Source: Methylorubrum suomiense (GTDB lineage: Bacteria > Pseudomonadota > Alphaproteobacteria > Rhizobiales > Beijerinckiaceae). Taken from it: a DNA stretch of 64,000 nucleotides. The notes under the pieces were generated by a model. That model was not told the DNA's origin. It made no database searches and worked only from the letters and a program-made list of their open reading frames with translations. Shown here piece after piece: positions 35,757-45,170 of this stretch. The stretch is taken from contig NZ_BPRE01000001.1 of the NCBI RefSeq assembly GCF_022179765.1, positions 124,001-188,000 on the forward strand. The letters are read 5' to 3'. Numbering within the stretch: the stretch's first letter is position 1; each line of letters begins with the position of its first letter. The translations under genes were made by a program, and so were the position numbers.

Positions 35757-36791
35757 CTACGACGCCTTGGCGAAGGGCCAGCGGGCCCGTGCCGGGGCGG
35801 TCAGGTCGTCGACGAGACCGAGACGCAGCCGTTCGAGGCCGGCCCAGGCGATCATCGCGCCGTTGTCGCCGCAGAGCGGCAGCGGCGGTGCGACGAAGCT
35901 CAGACCGACCTCGCCGGCCTGCGCGGCGAGGGCGCGGCGGATCGCGCCGTTGGCCGCGACGCCCCCGGCCGCCACCAGGGCGGTCGGATGGCCCGCGACC
36001 GCACCGAAGCCGCGCAGGGCCACCCGCACCCGGTCCACGACCACATCCACCACCGCCGCCTGGAAGCTCGCGCAGAGATCGGCCACGTCGCGGCTCGCGA
36101 GCGGGGCGAGGCGCTCGGCCTCGATGCGCAGGGCCGTCTTGAGGCCGGAGAGCGAGAAATCGGCCTCGCGCCGCCCCAGCATCGGCCGCGGCAGGGCAAA
36201 GCGCTCGGGATTGCCGGTCTCCGCCAGCCGCTCGACCTCCGGCCCGCCGGGATAGGCAAGACCCAGGAGCTTGGCGACCTTGTCGAAGGCTTCGCCGATG
36301 GCGTCGTCGATGGTGGTGCCGAGCCGGACGTAATCCCCGACGCCCTTCACGGCGACGAGCTGGGTGTGTCCGCCCGAGGCGAGGAGCAGCAGGTAGGGGA
36401 AGGCAAGCCCGTCGGTGAGGCGCGGCGTCAACGCGTGCGCCTCCAGATGGTTGACCGCCAGCAGCGGCTTGCGCGCGACCAGCGCCAGGGTCTTGGCCGT
36501 CACGAGGCCGACGAGCACACCGCCGATCAGGCCCGGCCCGGCGGCCACCGCGATGCCGTCGAGATCCGACAACGTCGTTCCCGCCCGATCGAGCGCGCGG
36601 GCGATCAGCCGATCGAGCACCTCGACATGGGCGCGCGCCGCGATCTCCGGCACGACCCCGCCATAGGCCGCGTGCTCCGCGATCTGGCTCAGGATCTCGT
36701 TGGCCAGGATCCTCCCGCGATCGCCGTCATCGAGGGCCACCACGGCGGCGGCGGTCTCGTCGCAGGTCGTTTCGATGCCGAGGATCTTCAT
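35757..36791 (-). CDS. tsaD: tRNA N6-adenosine threonylcarbamoyltransferase
   Basis: A 344-residue ASKHA-fold enzyme of normal length that transfers threonylcarbamoyl to A37 of ANN-decoding tRNAs with TsaB and TsaE. The start [18 protein letters not shown], the metal-binding H115-LEA-H119 and [13 protein letters not shown] are the family hallmarks. It is divergent from hemD, as is common in Rhizobiales, but hemC, often found between them, is absent from the 165-bp gap. Confidence 0.96.
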   Translation of the reverse strand: MKILGIETTCDETAAAVVALDDGDRGRILANEILSQIAEHAAYGGVVPEIAARAHVEVLDRLIARALDRAGTTLSDLDGIAVAAGPGLIGGVLVGLVTAKTLALVARKPLLAVNHLEAHALTPRLTDGLAFPYLLLLASGGHTQLVAVKGVGDYVRLGTTIDDAIGEAFDKVAKLLGLAYPGGPEVERLAETGNPERFALPRPMLGRREADFSLSGLKTALRIEAERLAPLASRDVADLCASFQAAVVDVVVDRVRVALRGFGAVAGHPTALVAAGGVAANGAIRRALAAQAGEVGLSFVAPPLPLCGDNGAMIAWAGLERLRLGLVDDLTAPARARWPFAKAS

Positions 36792-36956
36792 CGGGTCTCT
36801 ATCGGGCCTTCATCGGGCGCGGTGCGGTTGCGCGTCGGGAGCCCGCGCGCCACCTTCTCGGCCTCACCGGCGAGGTTTACGCAAAAATCGCGGCCTCCGA
36901 CAGGGAAGGCCTCGGGGTTTTCCGTGCCGCGCGCTTCGTCGATCAGGGGGCCTCGC

Positions 36957-37664
36957 ATGCGGATCTGGGTATCACGGCCCGAGCCCGGCGCCGCACGCAC
37001 GGCCCGGCGCCTCGAGGGTCTCGGCCATGCGGCTCTGGTGGTGCCGGTGTTGCGGATCGTCCCGACCGGAACGTCCCTGCCGCCGGGACGCTTCGACGGC
37101 CTGATCCTGACGAGCGGCAACGCGGTTGCCGCCACCGATGCCGCGCCCCGCGATCTGCCGGTCCTCGCGGTCGGCGCCCGCACGGCCGAGCGGGCACGGC
37201 GCGCGGGGTTCCGGCGCGTTCACTCTGCGGAGGGCGATGCGGGCGATCTCGCGGCCCTGGTGGCCGACACGCTGGCGCCCGGCAGCACCCTGCTCCATGC
37301 CGCGGGCGAGGACCGCAAGCCGGAGCCGGCCGCGAGCCTCGCGGCGGCGGGGTTCTCCGTCACGGTGTGGAACGCCTACGCCGCGCGCGCGGAGGAAGCC
37401 CTGCCCGACGCGGTGGCGCGGGCCCTTCGCGCCGAGGACGAAACCCGGCCGGCGGCGGCGCTCCACTACTCCCGGCGCAGCGCTCAGGTGGCCGCCGGAT
37501 TGTGCCGGGAGGCGGGGTTGGCCGGAGCGTTTCGGGCTCTGGCGCATTACTGCCTGTCGCCGGATGTCGAAGCGGGACTGGCCGAGTTCGGTCTCGCGGC
37601 CCATTTTGTGGCGACACGACCGAGCGAGGACGCCCTCCTCGCCGGCCTTCCGGCTCCGGATTGA
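36957..37664 (+). CDS. hemD: Uroporphyrinogen-III synthase
   Basis: A 235-residue protein that cyclises hydroxymethylbilane to uroporphyrinogen III in haem and cobalamin synthesis. HemD sequences are poorly conserved. Recognition rests on the opening RIWVSRPEPGAARTARRLEGLGH, on FDGLILTSGNAV and LPVLAVGARTAERARRAGF, and on the following mitofilin and hemY genes, a standard alphaproteobacterial order. GGGGG precedes the ATG. Confidence 0.86.
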   Translation: MRIWVSRPEPGAARTARRLEGLGHAALVVPVLRIVPTGTSLPPGRFDGLILTSGNAVAATDAAPRDLPVLAVGARTAERARRAGFRRVHSAEGDAGDLAALVADTLAPGSTLLHAAGEDRKPEPAASLAAAGFSVTVWNAYAARAEEALPDAVARALRAEDETRPAAALHYSRRSAQVAAGLCREAGLAGAFRALAHYCLSPDVEAGLAEFGLAAHFVATRPSEDALLAGLPAPD

Positions 37665-37791
37665 GCGGCATGTCCCGTGAGGGACGTCCGCAAGCTTCGG
37701 GGACGGGAGCAGAACGATTTCGGATGGATGGTGCCGCTCGACCGCTCTATGGGAGCGCGGTGCCTCGCGGTGGCCAAGGGAGCGAACGCCG

Positions 37792-40158
37792 GTGACTTCA
37801 CCCAAGGATGGTCCGAAGCCTGCGGACAAGGGCGCGTCCCCCGCCTCCTCTCCCACGAAGCCCGGCACGGTTCCGCCCACGGGCAAGCCCGAATTGAACA
37901 GATCCGAGCCCGCCAAACCCGGTGCGACCGGAAGCAGCGCCCTGCCCGGCAGCCCCTCCTCGTCGAGCGGTGGAACGACGGGCGCCCCCGGCCGCCCGCA
38001 GGACGCACGCCCCTCCGAGCCTGCCAAAACAGGCGCCACCGGCAGCAGCCCCGTTCCGCCGGTCGGGTCCGGCCCCAGGCCGTCCGAGCCGGGCAAGCCG
38101 TCCGAACCCGCCAAGCCCGCGAGCGCCGTTGCGCCGGGATCGTCCACGGGGGCGCCGTCGAACCCGCCTTCGGGGACCTCTTCCTTCGGCACGCCGTCGA
38201 AGCCCGGCACGACCGGCAGCGGCGCGGTGCCGCCGGTGGCCTCCGCCGCCAAGCCTTCGGAGCCCGTGAAGACCACCGAGCCCGGCAAGCCGACGGGCGC
38301 GACGCCCTCTGCGACCGGTGCGGCCTCGAACACCGCCCCGGGCGCCGCGCCGTTGAAGCCCGGTGCGACCGGCAGCAGCGCGATCCCGCCGGCCTCCGGC
38401 GCCGCCAAGCCGGGCGAGGTCAAGCCCGACAGCCCCGCCAAGCCGGGGGCGACCGGAAGCAGCGCGATCAAGCCGGAGGTTCCGCCGGCCGGTGCCGGAC
38501 GTCCGGGGACCGGACCGTCCGGCACCACCGCCGGCAACCCATCCGGCTCCCCGTCCAACGCGGGACCGACCCGGGTCACCGAGGCCGCCTCGCTGACCGA
38601 CGGGCCGATCCTCGACATGAAGGCCAAGCGCGTCCCGGATCCGGCCGAGGCCGGCAAAGGAGCGGACAAGGGGGCCGACAAGGGCGGCACGCGGCCGGAT
38701 GCGGCCAAGGATACCGCCCGGGACGCGGCACGGGGCGAGACCAAGGCACCGCCCGCCGCCACGACCAAGGCGGGACCGGGCCTCGGCGCGGTGGCGGCCT
38801 CCGGCCTCCTCGGCGGCCTGATCGGCGCCGGCCTCCTCTACGGCGTCACGACCTATCATCGCTCGAGCGATCCGCGCCTCGACAATCTCGACAAGGCGGT
38901 GGCCGGCCTGGCCACCAAGGACGCGCTCGGCGGATTGGACAAGCGCATCGCGGCCAACGAGCAAGCGCTGAAGCCCCTGCCCGAGGCGGTCGGCCGGGCC
39001 GAGGCCGCCGCCAAGTCGGCGGGCGAGCGGGCGCAGGAGGCCCTGCAGAAGGCCGGGTCCGCGCCGGCCGCTCCCGCGCCGGAGGGCGCAGCGCCGGCCC
39101 CGGCTGTCCCGGCCGACCTCGCCGCGCGCCTCGACGCGCTCGACCAGCGGGTCTCGGCGCTCCAGGAAGAGCCGGGCCGCGAGGGCAACGCCGAGGCGAA
39201 GGCGGTCGCGGCTCCGACGGGCGACGGAACCGCGCTCGCCGGCCTCGACGAGAGGCTCAAGGCGGTCGAAGCCGCGACGAAGGACGCCGCATCCAAGAAT
39301 GCCGCGCCCGACCTGACGCAGAAGCTCACGGCGCTGCAGGGCGAGATCGAGTCGCGCACCAAGGCCAACGAGACCGCCGATGCCGGCCTCGCCAAGCGCC
39401 TCGACGAGGTGCAGAAATCCCTCGACGCGAAGATCGGGGCGGCGACCCAGGCGGTGCAGGAGGCGGCCCAGGCCGGCAAGCAGGCGGCGGAAGCCGGACA
39501 GGCCCGTGCCGAAGAGAGCGTGAAGGGTATCGACCGCCGGCTGCAGGAGCAGGCGGACAAGCTCGCCAGCCTCGACAAGGCCCTCGACCAGACCGCCAAG
39601 GCGGCGACCGTGCAATCCGCCCTGCGGATCGTCGCGGCCGATCGCATCGCCACGTCGCTCGATGCCGGCCAGCCCTATCCGGAGGCGCTCGCCAGCCTGC
39701 GCAATCAGGAGCCGGCGGATTCGAAGCGCGTCGCGGCTTTGGCGCCCTTCGCCGACAAGGGTGCGCCGACCGCCGCCAAGCTCGCGGCCGAGTTCCGCGG
39801 CATCGCGGCCAAGATCGCGGAAGCCAAGCGCGCGGCTCAGGCCCGCACGGTGGCCGAGAGCGGCAGCGTCGGCGACCGGCTGATGAACATGGCGAGCTCC
39901 CTCGTCCAGGTGAAGCGGGCCGACGCCCCCGCTCCGAGCCAGGGTGGCGCGGGCGGCGAGGTCTCGACCCAGCAGGTCCAGACCGCCCTCGACAACGGCG
40001 ATCTGCCTGCCGCCGCCACGGCCTTCGCGGCCCTGCCGGAGGAGGCCAAGGCGCAGGCCGGCGATTTCGGCACCCGGCTCGCGGCCCGCGCCGAGGCCGG
40101 CCGGGCGGCGCAGTCGCTGCTCGCCGACGCCTTCACCGGCCTTCCCCCGGCTCGCTAG
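37792..40158 (+). CDS. Mitofilin-family inner-membrane protein
   Basis: A 788-residue relative of mitochondrial Mic60, known in alphaproteobacteria as the protein between hemD and hemY. Residues 1-325 are low-complexity and rich in Pro, Gly, Ser and Lys, with five imperfect copies of KPGATGSSAIPP. One membrane helix follows (about 330-352), then a long Ala/Glu/Lys coiled coil and a C-terminal helical domain ending TGLPPAR. It starts at GTG with AAGGGAG upstream. Alphaproteobacterial Mic60 shapes membranes and contacts the outer membrane; the long disordered head is larger than usual. Confidence 0.87.
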   Translation: MTSPKDGPKPADKGASPASSPTKPGTVPPTGKPELNRSEPAKPGATGSSALPGSPSSSSGGTTGAPGRPQDARPSEPAKTGATGSSPVPPVGSGPRPSEPGKPSEPAKPASAVAPGSSTGAPSNPPSGTSSFGTPSKPGTTGSGAVPPVASAAKPSEPVKTTEPGKPTGATPSATGAASNTAPGAAPLKPGATGSSAIPPASGAAKPGEVKPDSPAKPGATGSSAIKPEVPPAGAGRPGTGPSGTTAGNPSGSPSNAGPTRVTEAASLTDGPILDMKAKRVPDPAEAGKGADKGADKGGTRPDAAKDTARDAARGETKAPPAATTKAGPGLGAVAASGLLGGLIGAGLLYGVTTYHRSSDPRLDNLDKAVAGLATKDALGGLDKRIAANEQALKPLPEAVGRAEAAAKSAGERAQEALQKAGSAPAAPAPEGAAPAPAVPADLAARLDALDQRVSALQEEPGREGNAEAKAVAAPTGDGTALAGLDERLKAVEAATKDAASKNAAPDLTQKLTALQGEIESRTKANETADAGLAKRLDEVQKSLDAKIGAATQAVQEAAQAGKQAAEAGQARAEESVKGIDRRLQEQADKLASLDKALDQTAKAATVQSALRIVAADRIATSLDAGQPYPEALASLRNQEPADSKRVAALAPFADKGAPTAAKLAAEFRGIAAKIAEAKRAAQARTVAESGSVGDRLMNMASSLVQVKRADAPAPSQGGAGGEVSTQQVQTALDNGDLPAAATAFAALPEEAKAQAGDFGTRLAARAEAGRAAQSLLADAFTGLPPAR
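37912..38475 (+). repeat. Five degenerate KPGATGSSAIPP repeats in the mitofilin gene
   Basis: Copies lie at protein residues 41-52, 79-90, 137-148, 189-200 and 217-228, separated by Pro/Ser/Lys-rich spacers. The underlying DNA is also similar between copies (for example CCCGGTGCGACCGGCAGCAG), so this is a repeat expansion inside the coding region. Confidence 0.75.
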
Positions 40159-40279
40159 ACCGCCCGAGCCGATGACGTTGTTTCCGACGACGGGCCCGCG
40201 TTCCGCGCGCCCGCTTCCCCTTCCAGCTTGCCCGGGCCGCGAGCGCCCGCTCGCCGTGCTTCCAAGGAGGCCCTGACCC

Positions 40280-41833
40280 ATGTGGCGCGCCCTCGTTTTC
40301 CTGGCCCTTCTGGCCCTCGCGGCCTACGGCGCCGTCTGGATCGCCGACCATCCGGGCACCGTGAACGTCGCCTGGAACGGCTACGACGTTCAGATGAGCC
40401 TCGCGATCGCGCTGACCGGCGTGCTGGTGGCGGCGATCGTGGTCGCCCTGATCTGGGCGATCGTCACCGGCGTCATCGGCCTGCCGGCGAGCATCAGCCG
40501 CTCCACCCGCGAGCGTCGCCGCAACAAGGGCCTCGCCTCGCTCTCCCGCGGCATGATCGCGGTGGGCTCCGGCGATCCGCTGGCCGCGCGCCGGCATGCG
40601 AGCGACGCCGAGCGCCTGCTCGGTTCGCAGCCCCTCACCCTGCTGCTCAAGGCGCAGGCCGCCCAGATCTCGGGGGACCGGGACGCCGCCGAGCGCGCCT
40701 TCCGCAGCATGGCCGACGATCCCGAGACGCGGGTTCTGGGCCTGCGCGGCCTGTTCGTCGAGGCGCGCCGCCGCGAGGACGATACGACCGCCCGCGCCTA
40801 CGCCGTCGAGGCTGCGCGGCTCGCCCCGAGCGTCACCTGGGCCAATGAGGCCGTGATGGAGGCGCATTGCGCCGACGGCGACTGGTCGGCGGCGACGGAG
40901 ACGGTGGAGCGGCGGGCGTCGCTCGGCCTCATGGACAAGCACGCCGCCCGCCGCCAGCGCGCGGTGCTGCTCACGGCGGCCGCCCAGAGCAACGAGGCCG
41001 GCGCACCCGACACCGCCACCGAGCAGGCGCTCAAGGCCGTCAAGCTCGCCCCCGACCTCGTGCCCGCCGCCGTCATCGCCGGGCGGCTGCTCGCCCGTCG
41101 CAACGATCTGCGCAAGGCCGCCAAGATCATCGAGGCCGCCTGGAAGGCGACGCCGCATCCCGAGCTCGGCCGGGTCTATCTCAACCTGCGCACGGGCGAT
41201 TCCGCCCGCGACCGCGTGGCCCGGGCCGAGACCTTGGCCAAACTCTCCTCCTGGGATCCCGAGGCGCGGCTGGTGCTGGCGCAGGCGGCGACCGAGGCCA
41301 AGGAGTTCGGCCGCGCCCGAGAGACGCTGGCCCCCCTCCTCGACGATCGCCCAACCGTGCGGGTCTGCCGGATGATGGCGCGGATCGAGGCCGCCGAGCA
41401 TGGGGCCGACAGCGGCCGGTCCCGCGAATGGCTCGCCCGCGCCGCCCGCGCGCCGCGCGATCCGTCCTGGGTCGCCGACGGCGTGATCTCCGAGCGTTGG
41501 GCCCCGATCTCCCCGACCACGGGCCGCCTCGACGCCTTCGTCTGGAAGACACCGCCGGAGATCCTGATGGGCCCGGAGGAGGAGGACGCTCCGGCAGCGG
41601 AGGCCGAGACTGCCTCTCTCGCAGCGGCGCCCCCCGCGGCCTCCGTGGGCACGACGCCGACGGCCCTGCCGGCCGGCACGATGACGCCCGCCTCCAAGCC
41701 GGGATTCCTGGAGACGGGCGCCGGGACCGCGGCCGCGCCCTCGGCATCGCCCGCGCCCGCCTCCGCGTCGGCGATCCCCCCGGCCCCGGTGCCGCCGGGA
41801 ACCCCGACGGAGCGCCCCCGCCGCATCGCCTGA
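40280..41833 (+). CDS. hemY: HemY N-terminal/TPR membrane protein
   Basis: A 517-residue protein named for its place in haem gene clusters. Two membrane helices at residues 1-22 and 40-65, with the conserved DHPGTVNVAWNGY between them, are followed by a TPR-like helical repeat domain and a Pro/Ala-rich tail. The ribosome site AAGGAGG is strong. It is usually co-expressed with hemD and mitofilin; its biochemical role is still unclear in the family. Confidence 0.9.
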   Translation: MWRALVFLALLALAAYGAVWIADHPGTVNVAWNGYDVQMSLAIALTGVLVAAIVVALIWAIVTGVIGLPASISRSTRERRRNKGLASLSRGMIAVGSGDPLAARRHASDAERLLGSQPLTLLLKAQAAQISGDRDAAERAFRSMADDPETRVLGLRGLFVEARRREDDTTARAYAVEAARLAPSVTWANEAVMEAHCADGDWSAATETVERRASLGLMDKHAARRQRAVLLTAAAQSNEAGAPDTATEQALKAVKLAPDLVPAAVIAGRLLARRNDLRKAAKIIEAAWKATPHPELGRVYLNLRTGDSARDRVARAETLAKLSSWDPEARLVLAQAATEAKEFGRARETLAPLLDDRPTVRVCRMMARIEAAEHGADSGRSREWLARAARAPRDPSWVADGVISERWAPISPTTGRLDAFVWKTPPEILMGPEEEDAPAAEAETASLAAAPPAASVGTTPTALPAGTMTPASKPGFLETGAGTAAAPSASPAPASASAIPPAPVPPGTPTERPRRIA

Positions 41834-41992
41834 TCCAGGAGGCCGGGGCTTTGGGGATCACGCCGAAGGGCGATGGTCCCCAAAGCGGAAACGCAGCGGC
41901 TTGCCAGAAGCCGATGCCCCGGCTACAGCACGACGCCCGCCGCGCGGGACCGCACCGAGCCCGAACGCTCACGCCGGTCCCCGGTGGGCTCC

Positions 41993-42082
41993 GGAGGGGT
42001 GGCCGAGTGGTTGAAGGCGCACGCCTGGAAAGTGTGTATACCGGAAACGGTATCGCGGGTTCGAATCCCGCTCCCTCCGCCA
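41993..42082 (+). tRNA. tRNA-Ser (GGA)
   Basis: A class II tRNA of 90 nt. Acceptor arm GGAGGGG pairs with TCCCTCC, the D-arm reads GCCGAGTGGTTGAAGGC, and the anticodon loop CTGGAAA gives GGA. A long variable arm (TATACCGGAAACGGTATC region) follows, and discriminator G and CCA are encoded at the 3' end. Confidence 0.95.
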
Positions 42083-42362
42083 TCTGACTTTCAGAGACAA
42101 TTACTTCACTAGTGGCCCGTGCCATCAGCAGCGCCGAGGTTTTTCTCAGCTTGATGCTCGGGAGAGGCGTACGCGCAGAAGCCGAACAGCAGGCTTCGCA
42201 GACCTCAAGGATTGCTCCGCCTAAGGTCGCCGGAACTGCACATCCCAAGGTCCATCCTCAGAGCGATTGAACGGACTGGCTCTTGGGCGGATCGCTCGCG
42301 ATCCGCCGCCAGCACGCATGTCCCCGAATGCCGGTCCCGGCAGAGATGCGTCGGCAGGTCCG

Positions 42363-44576
42363 TCAGAAGGTGAAGGACGCGGACACGACGAAGGTGCGCG
42401 GCGCCGCGACGGTCACGAAGGTGCCCGTGGTGAGCCAGTACCGGTTGTCCGCGACGTTCTCGACGTTGAAGCGGAACACGGCGGGCCGCCCCGCCACGAG
42501 CGAGGCGTAGCGGAAGCCGAGATCGAACCGCGTCCAGTCGGGAAAGCGCACCGTGTTGGCGCTCGTGAGGTAGGAGCCGGACGTGTAGAGCACCCTTCCG
42601 TTCACGGCGAGGCCCGGAACCCAGGGCGTGTCCCATTCGAGACCGGCTGAGACGGTCAGATCCGGCACGCCGGCGGCCAGGTTGCCCCGCTGCAGGGGAT
42701 CGATCGGCTTGGTGAGTTCCGGGTTCAGGAACGTGGCGCTGGCAAAGCCCCGCAGGCTCGGCAGAAGCGCGCCGTAGGCGGAGAGTTCCAGGCCCCGATT
42801 GCGCTGCTCGCCATTGTAGGCCAGGGCGTTGGCTGCCGTTTGCACCAAGTCGGGTCGGCTGATCTGGAAGAGCGCCGCCGTCGTCGTGACGGTGCCCCAA
42901 TCGATCTTGACCCCGACCTCCTGCTGGTCCGACTTGAAGGGCGCGAGGATCGCACCGGCATTGCTGTAGCCGGCACCGACGACGGTGCCCGCGGTCAAGC
43001 CCTCGGCATAGTTCGCGTAGAGCGAGACGTTCTTCCACGGCTTGACCACGATGCCGGCGAGCGGCGAGGTGGCATCGGCGTTGTACCCGCTGGTCCGTGC
43101 CTGGGTGGAGGGATCGTAGCCCGTCTGGTCCACGACCTGGTAGCGGACACCCGCCGTCAGCAGGACGGTGTCGTCGAGAACGGACATCGTGTCGGCCAGC
43201 GCCACGCTGGTGAGCGTCGTGTCCGCGTATCGCTGCGGCGCGATGCGCGCGCCGTTGACCGCGGGGAGCGGAGACGGCCGGTAGATGTTCGACGGCACCG
43301 ACTCGTCGGGCGTGTTCGCGACATAGGCGTAGCCGTCCTCCCGGCTGAACCCGGTGAACACGAGGTTCATCGCGTGGTTGACGAATCCGGTGTCGAAGCG
43401 CGCCTTCGCGCCGGCATTGCCGCTCACGGTGCTGCTGTAGGAATCGTAAAAGGCGTTGATCAGACGAAAATTGCCGAACTGATCGACACCGTTTGAAATT
43501 CCGAAGACGCGCGAATCGGGGAAGGTCTGCCGGTTGCTCCCGGCGCGATAGCCGATCCCGCCATAGACGGTCAGCCAATCCGTCAGGTCATACTCCAGGA
43601 AAGACGCGATCGTATTGTCTCTCTGCCGGAGTTCCGTTCCCGGAAACCAATTGCTCCGGGCATTGGGGGGACGGGGGATGAACGGAATATCCGACAGGAA
43701 ATTGATCTGCGGACGGAAATTCCGCGTGTCGTCGTTCTGCGAGATGGCATCGAGCGCCCAGCGCAGACGCTCCCCCTGATAATCCAGCGACAGGGCGCCG
43801 AGCCCCGTTTGCAGGTTGCCGTCGTTGATCGTGGCCTCGCCGGTGCGCCCCAGACCATTGAACCGGATGCCCCATTCCTTGTTCTCGCCGGCGCGCGTGC
43901 TGGCATCGAGATGGACGCCGAAATTGCCGGCGCCGATGAATTGCGGCGTCACTTGAACGAAGGGCAGGTCGAGCGCCCGCTTGGTGACGATGTTGATGCT
44001 GCCGCCGACGCTGCCGCCCGGCGGAATGCCGTACATGAAGGCGCCCGGCCCCTTCAGCAATTCGATGCGCTCGATGTACTGCGCCGCAACGCGATTCGAG
44101 GACACCAAACCGTAGAGACCGTTCAGGCCAACATCCTGGGCTTGAACGGGGAATCCACGAATGACGAACTCGTCGCTGAACCCGTTGCTCGCCGTCGTGA
44201 GGCGAACCGACGCGTCGTTGACGAGCGTATCGGCAGCAGTACGTGCCTGCTGATCTTGAATGATCTGCTGGGTGAAGTTGACCGTACTGAATGGTGTGTT
44301 CAGGACATCCTTGGTGCCGAGCACGCCGAGCGATCCGCCACGCGCGATCTGCCCGCCCGCATAGGGGGGCGGCAAGTCCCTCAGAAGCCCGACCCCCTGC
44401 CCTGCTCTTCCGGACCCGACGCGCTCTCCCGCGACCGAGATCTCTTCGAGCTGCGTGGCGGCTTGCGCTCTTGCATCCGAGACCGAGCCTATCCAGCACA
44501 GTCCGAGCGAGGCAGCACCGATCAATGCGCACATTGACCTTGCTGAAGACACCGAATTCAAGTCACGCACGCACAT
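42363..44576 (-). CDS. TonB-dependent siderophore receptor
   Basis: A 737-residue outer-membrane receptor. Signal peptide to about residue 37 (ARA), a TonB-box-like LEEISVAGE, a plug domain (about 90-205) with DEFVIRGFPVQAQ and the IERIELLKGPGAFMYG motif, then a 22-strand-type barrel ending in the aromatic VVSASFTF. It probably imports a ferric siderophore; no siderophore synthesis, exbBD or fec-type sigma genes are adjacent. An ATG at 44534 is an alternative start with a shorter signal peptide. AT-rich flanking DNA and the nearby tRNA-Ser raise the possibility of acquisition, but no attachment-site duplicate was seen. Confidence 0.92.
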   Translation of the reverse strand: MCVRDLNSVSSARSMCALIGAASLGLCWIGSVSDARAQAATQLEEISVAGERVGSGRAGQGVGLLRDLPPPYAGGQIARGGSLGVLGTKDVLNTPFSTVNFTQQIIQDQQARTAADTLVNDASVRLTTASNGFSDEFVIRGFPVQAQDVGLNGLYGLVSSNRVAAQYIERIELLKGPGAFMYGIPPGGSVGGSINIVTKRALDLPFVQVTPQFIGAGNFGVHLDASTRAGENKEWGIRFNGLGRTGEATINDGNLQTGLGALSLDYQGERLRWALDAISQNDDTRNFRPQINFLSDIPFIPRPPNARSNWFPGTELRQRDNTIASFLEYDLTDWLTVYGGIGYRAGSNRQTFPDSRVFGISNGVDQFGNFRLINAFYDSYSSTVSGNAGAKARFDTGFVNHAMNLVFTGFSREDGYAYVANTPDESVPSNIYRPSPLPAVNGARIAPQRYADTTLTSVALADTMSVLDDTVLLTAGVRYQVVDQTGYDPSTQARTSGYNADATSPLAGIVVKPWKNVSLYANYAEGLTAGTVVGAGYSNAGAILAPFKSDQQEVGVKIDWGTVTTTAALFQISRPDLVQTAANALAYNGEQRNRGLELSAYGALLPSLRGFASATFLNPELTKPIDPLQRGNLAAGVPDLTVSAGLEWDTPWVPGLAVNGRVLYTSGSYLTSANTVRFPDWTRFDLGFRYASLVAGRPAVFRFNVENVADNRYWLTTGTFVTVAAPRTFVVSASFTF

Positions 44577-45170
44577 GCCCTCGCATTGAGGACCGTCATT
44601 CGAAAGTTTAAATGCCCAAATTGGAACGGTTATAACCTTCGAAGACGATCACTCATCTATTTCTCGACTAAGGCATCACGCATACGTGAACAAGCAGATT
44701 CATAATGCAAAATCGATTACGTGCTTTTAACGCAACAAAACAGAACTATTCTAAACCACTCGGCTCTCTCTGCTACGGATGCCCGTCAGCGAAGATTGAC
44801 CGTCCGAGAGGACGGTGATGTCGGGTCTCACCCGCTGGAAAGATCGCTCATACGAACAACGACTTCACCGACAAATCGCAACAAACCGACCCATAACTTC
44901 CATTTCAATATTGATTACATAGCTACATCTTCCGAATATGACGACAATCCGTTCAAAAAAGCTTTGAATAGAAAATTCTAATCTTCGACGCCCGATGTAT
45001 CACTCATGACAGTGACCGTGATGGACGTTTCGGGGCCCTCTATCGAACGTAAGCTTCCGAAAATTGCTCGATATCTCCACGTTAACGATGCGTTAACCAT
45101 TATCTAAAATGCTCTAGCAAGCCGCTTCGCTTCGAGGTTGCCCCCTGCTCTCCTCTTGGCCGGCCATTCC
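44577..45170. other. AT-rich intergenic region with a small hairpin
   Basis: About 590 bp, much richer in A and T than the rest of the window. It contains a 7-bp hairpin ACCGTCC-GAGA-GGACGGT at 44799-44816 with a GNRA tetraloop, and a CtrA-type box at 45081-45097. An open frame of 86 codons at 44721-44981 has no ribosome site or recognisable features, and I do not call it a gene. Confidence 0.5.
45081..45097 (+). promoter_or_regulatory. CtrA-type box upstream of the orphan sensor
   Basis: GTTAAC-N5-GTTAAC, that is TTAA-N7-TTAA followed by CCAT, the consensus bound by the cell-cycle regulator CtrA. It lies 73 bp before the preferred GTG start of the sensor gene. Confidence 0.65.

Noticed and set aside
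37798..40281. An 827-codon minus-strand open frame over the mitofilin gene
   Set aside because: It mirrors the repeats of the mitofilin gene on the opposite strand, is almost pure Gly/Arg/Leu, and has no ribosome site or motif.
44721..44981. Possible 86-residue gene in the AT-rich gap
   Set aside because: No ribosome site, no signal peptide or motif, and composition expected of non-coding AT-rich DNA.
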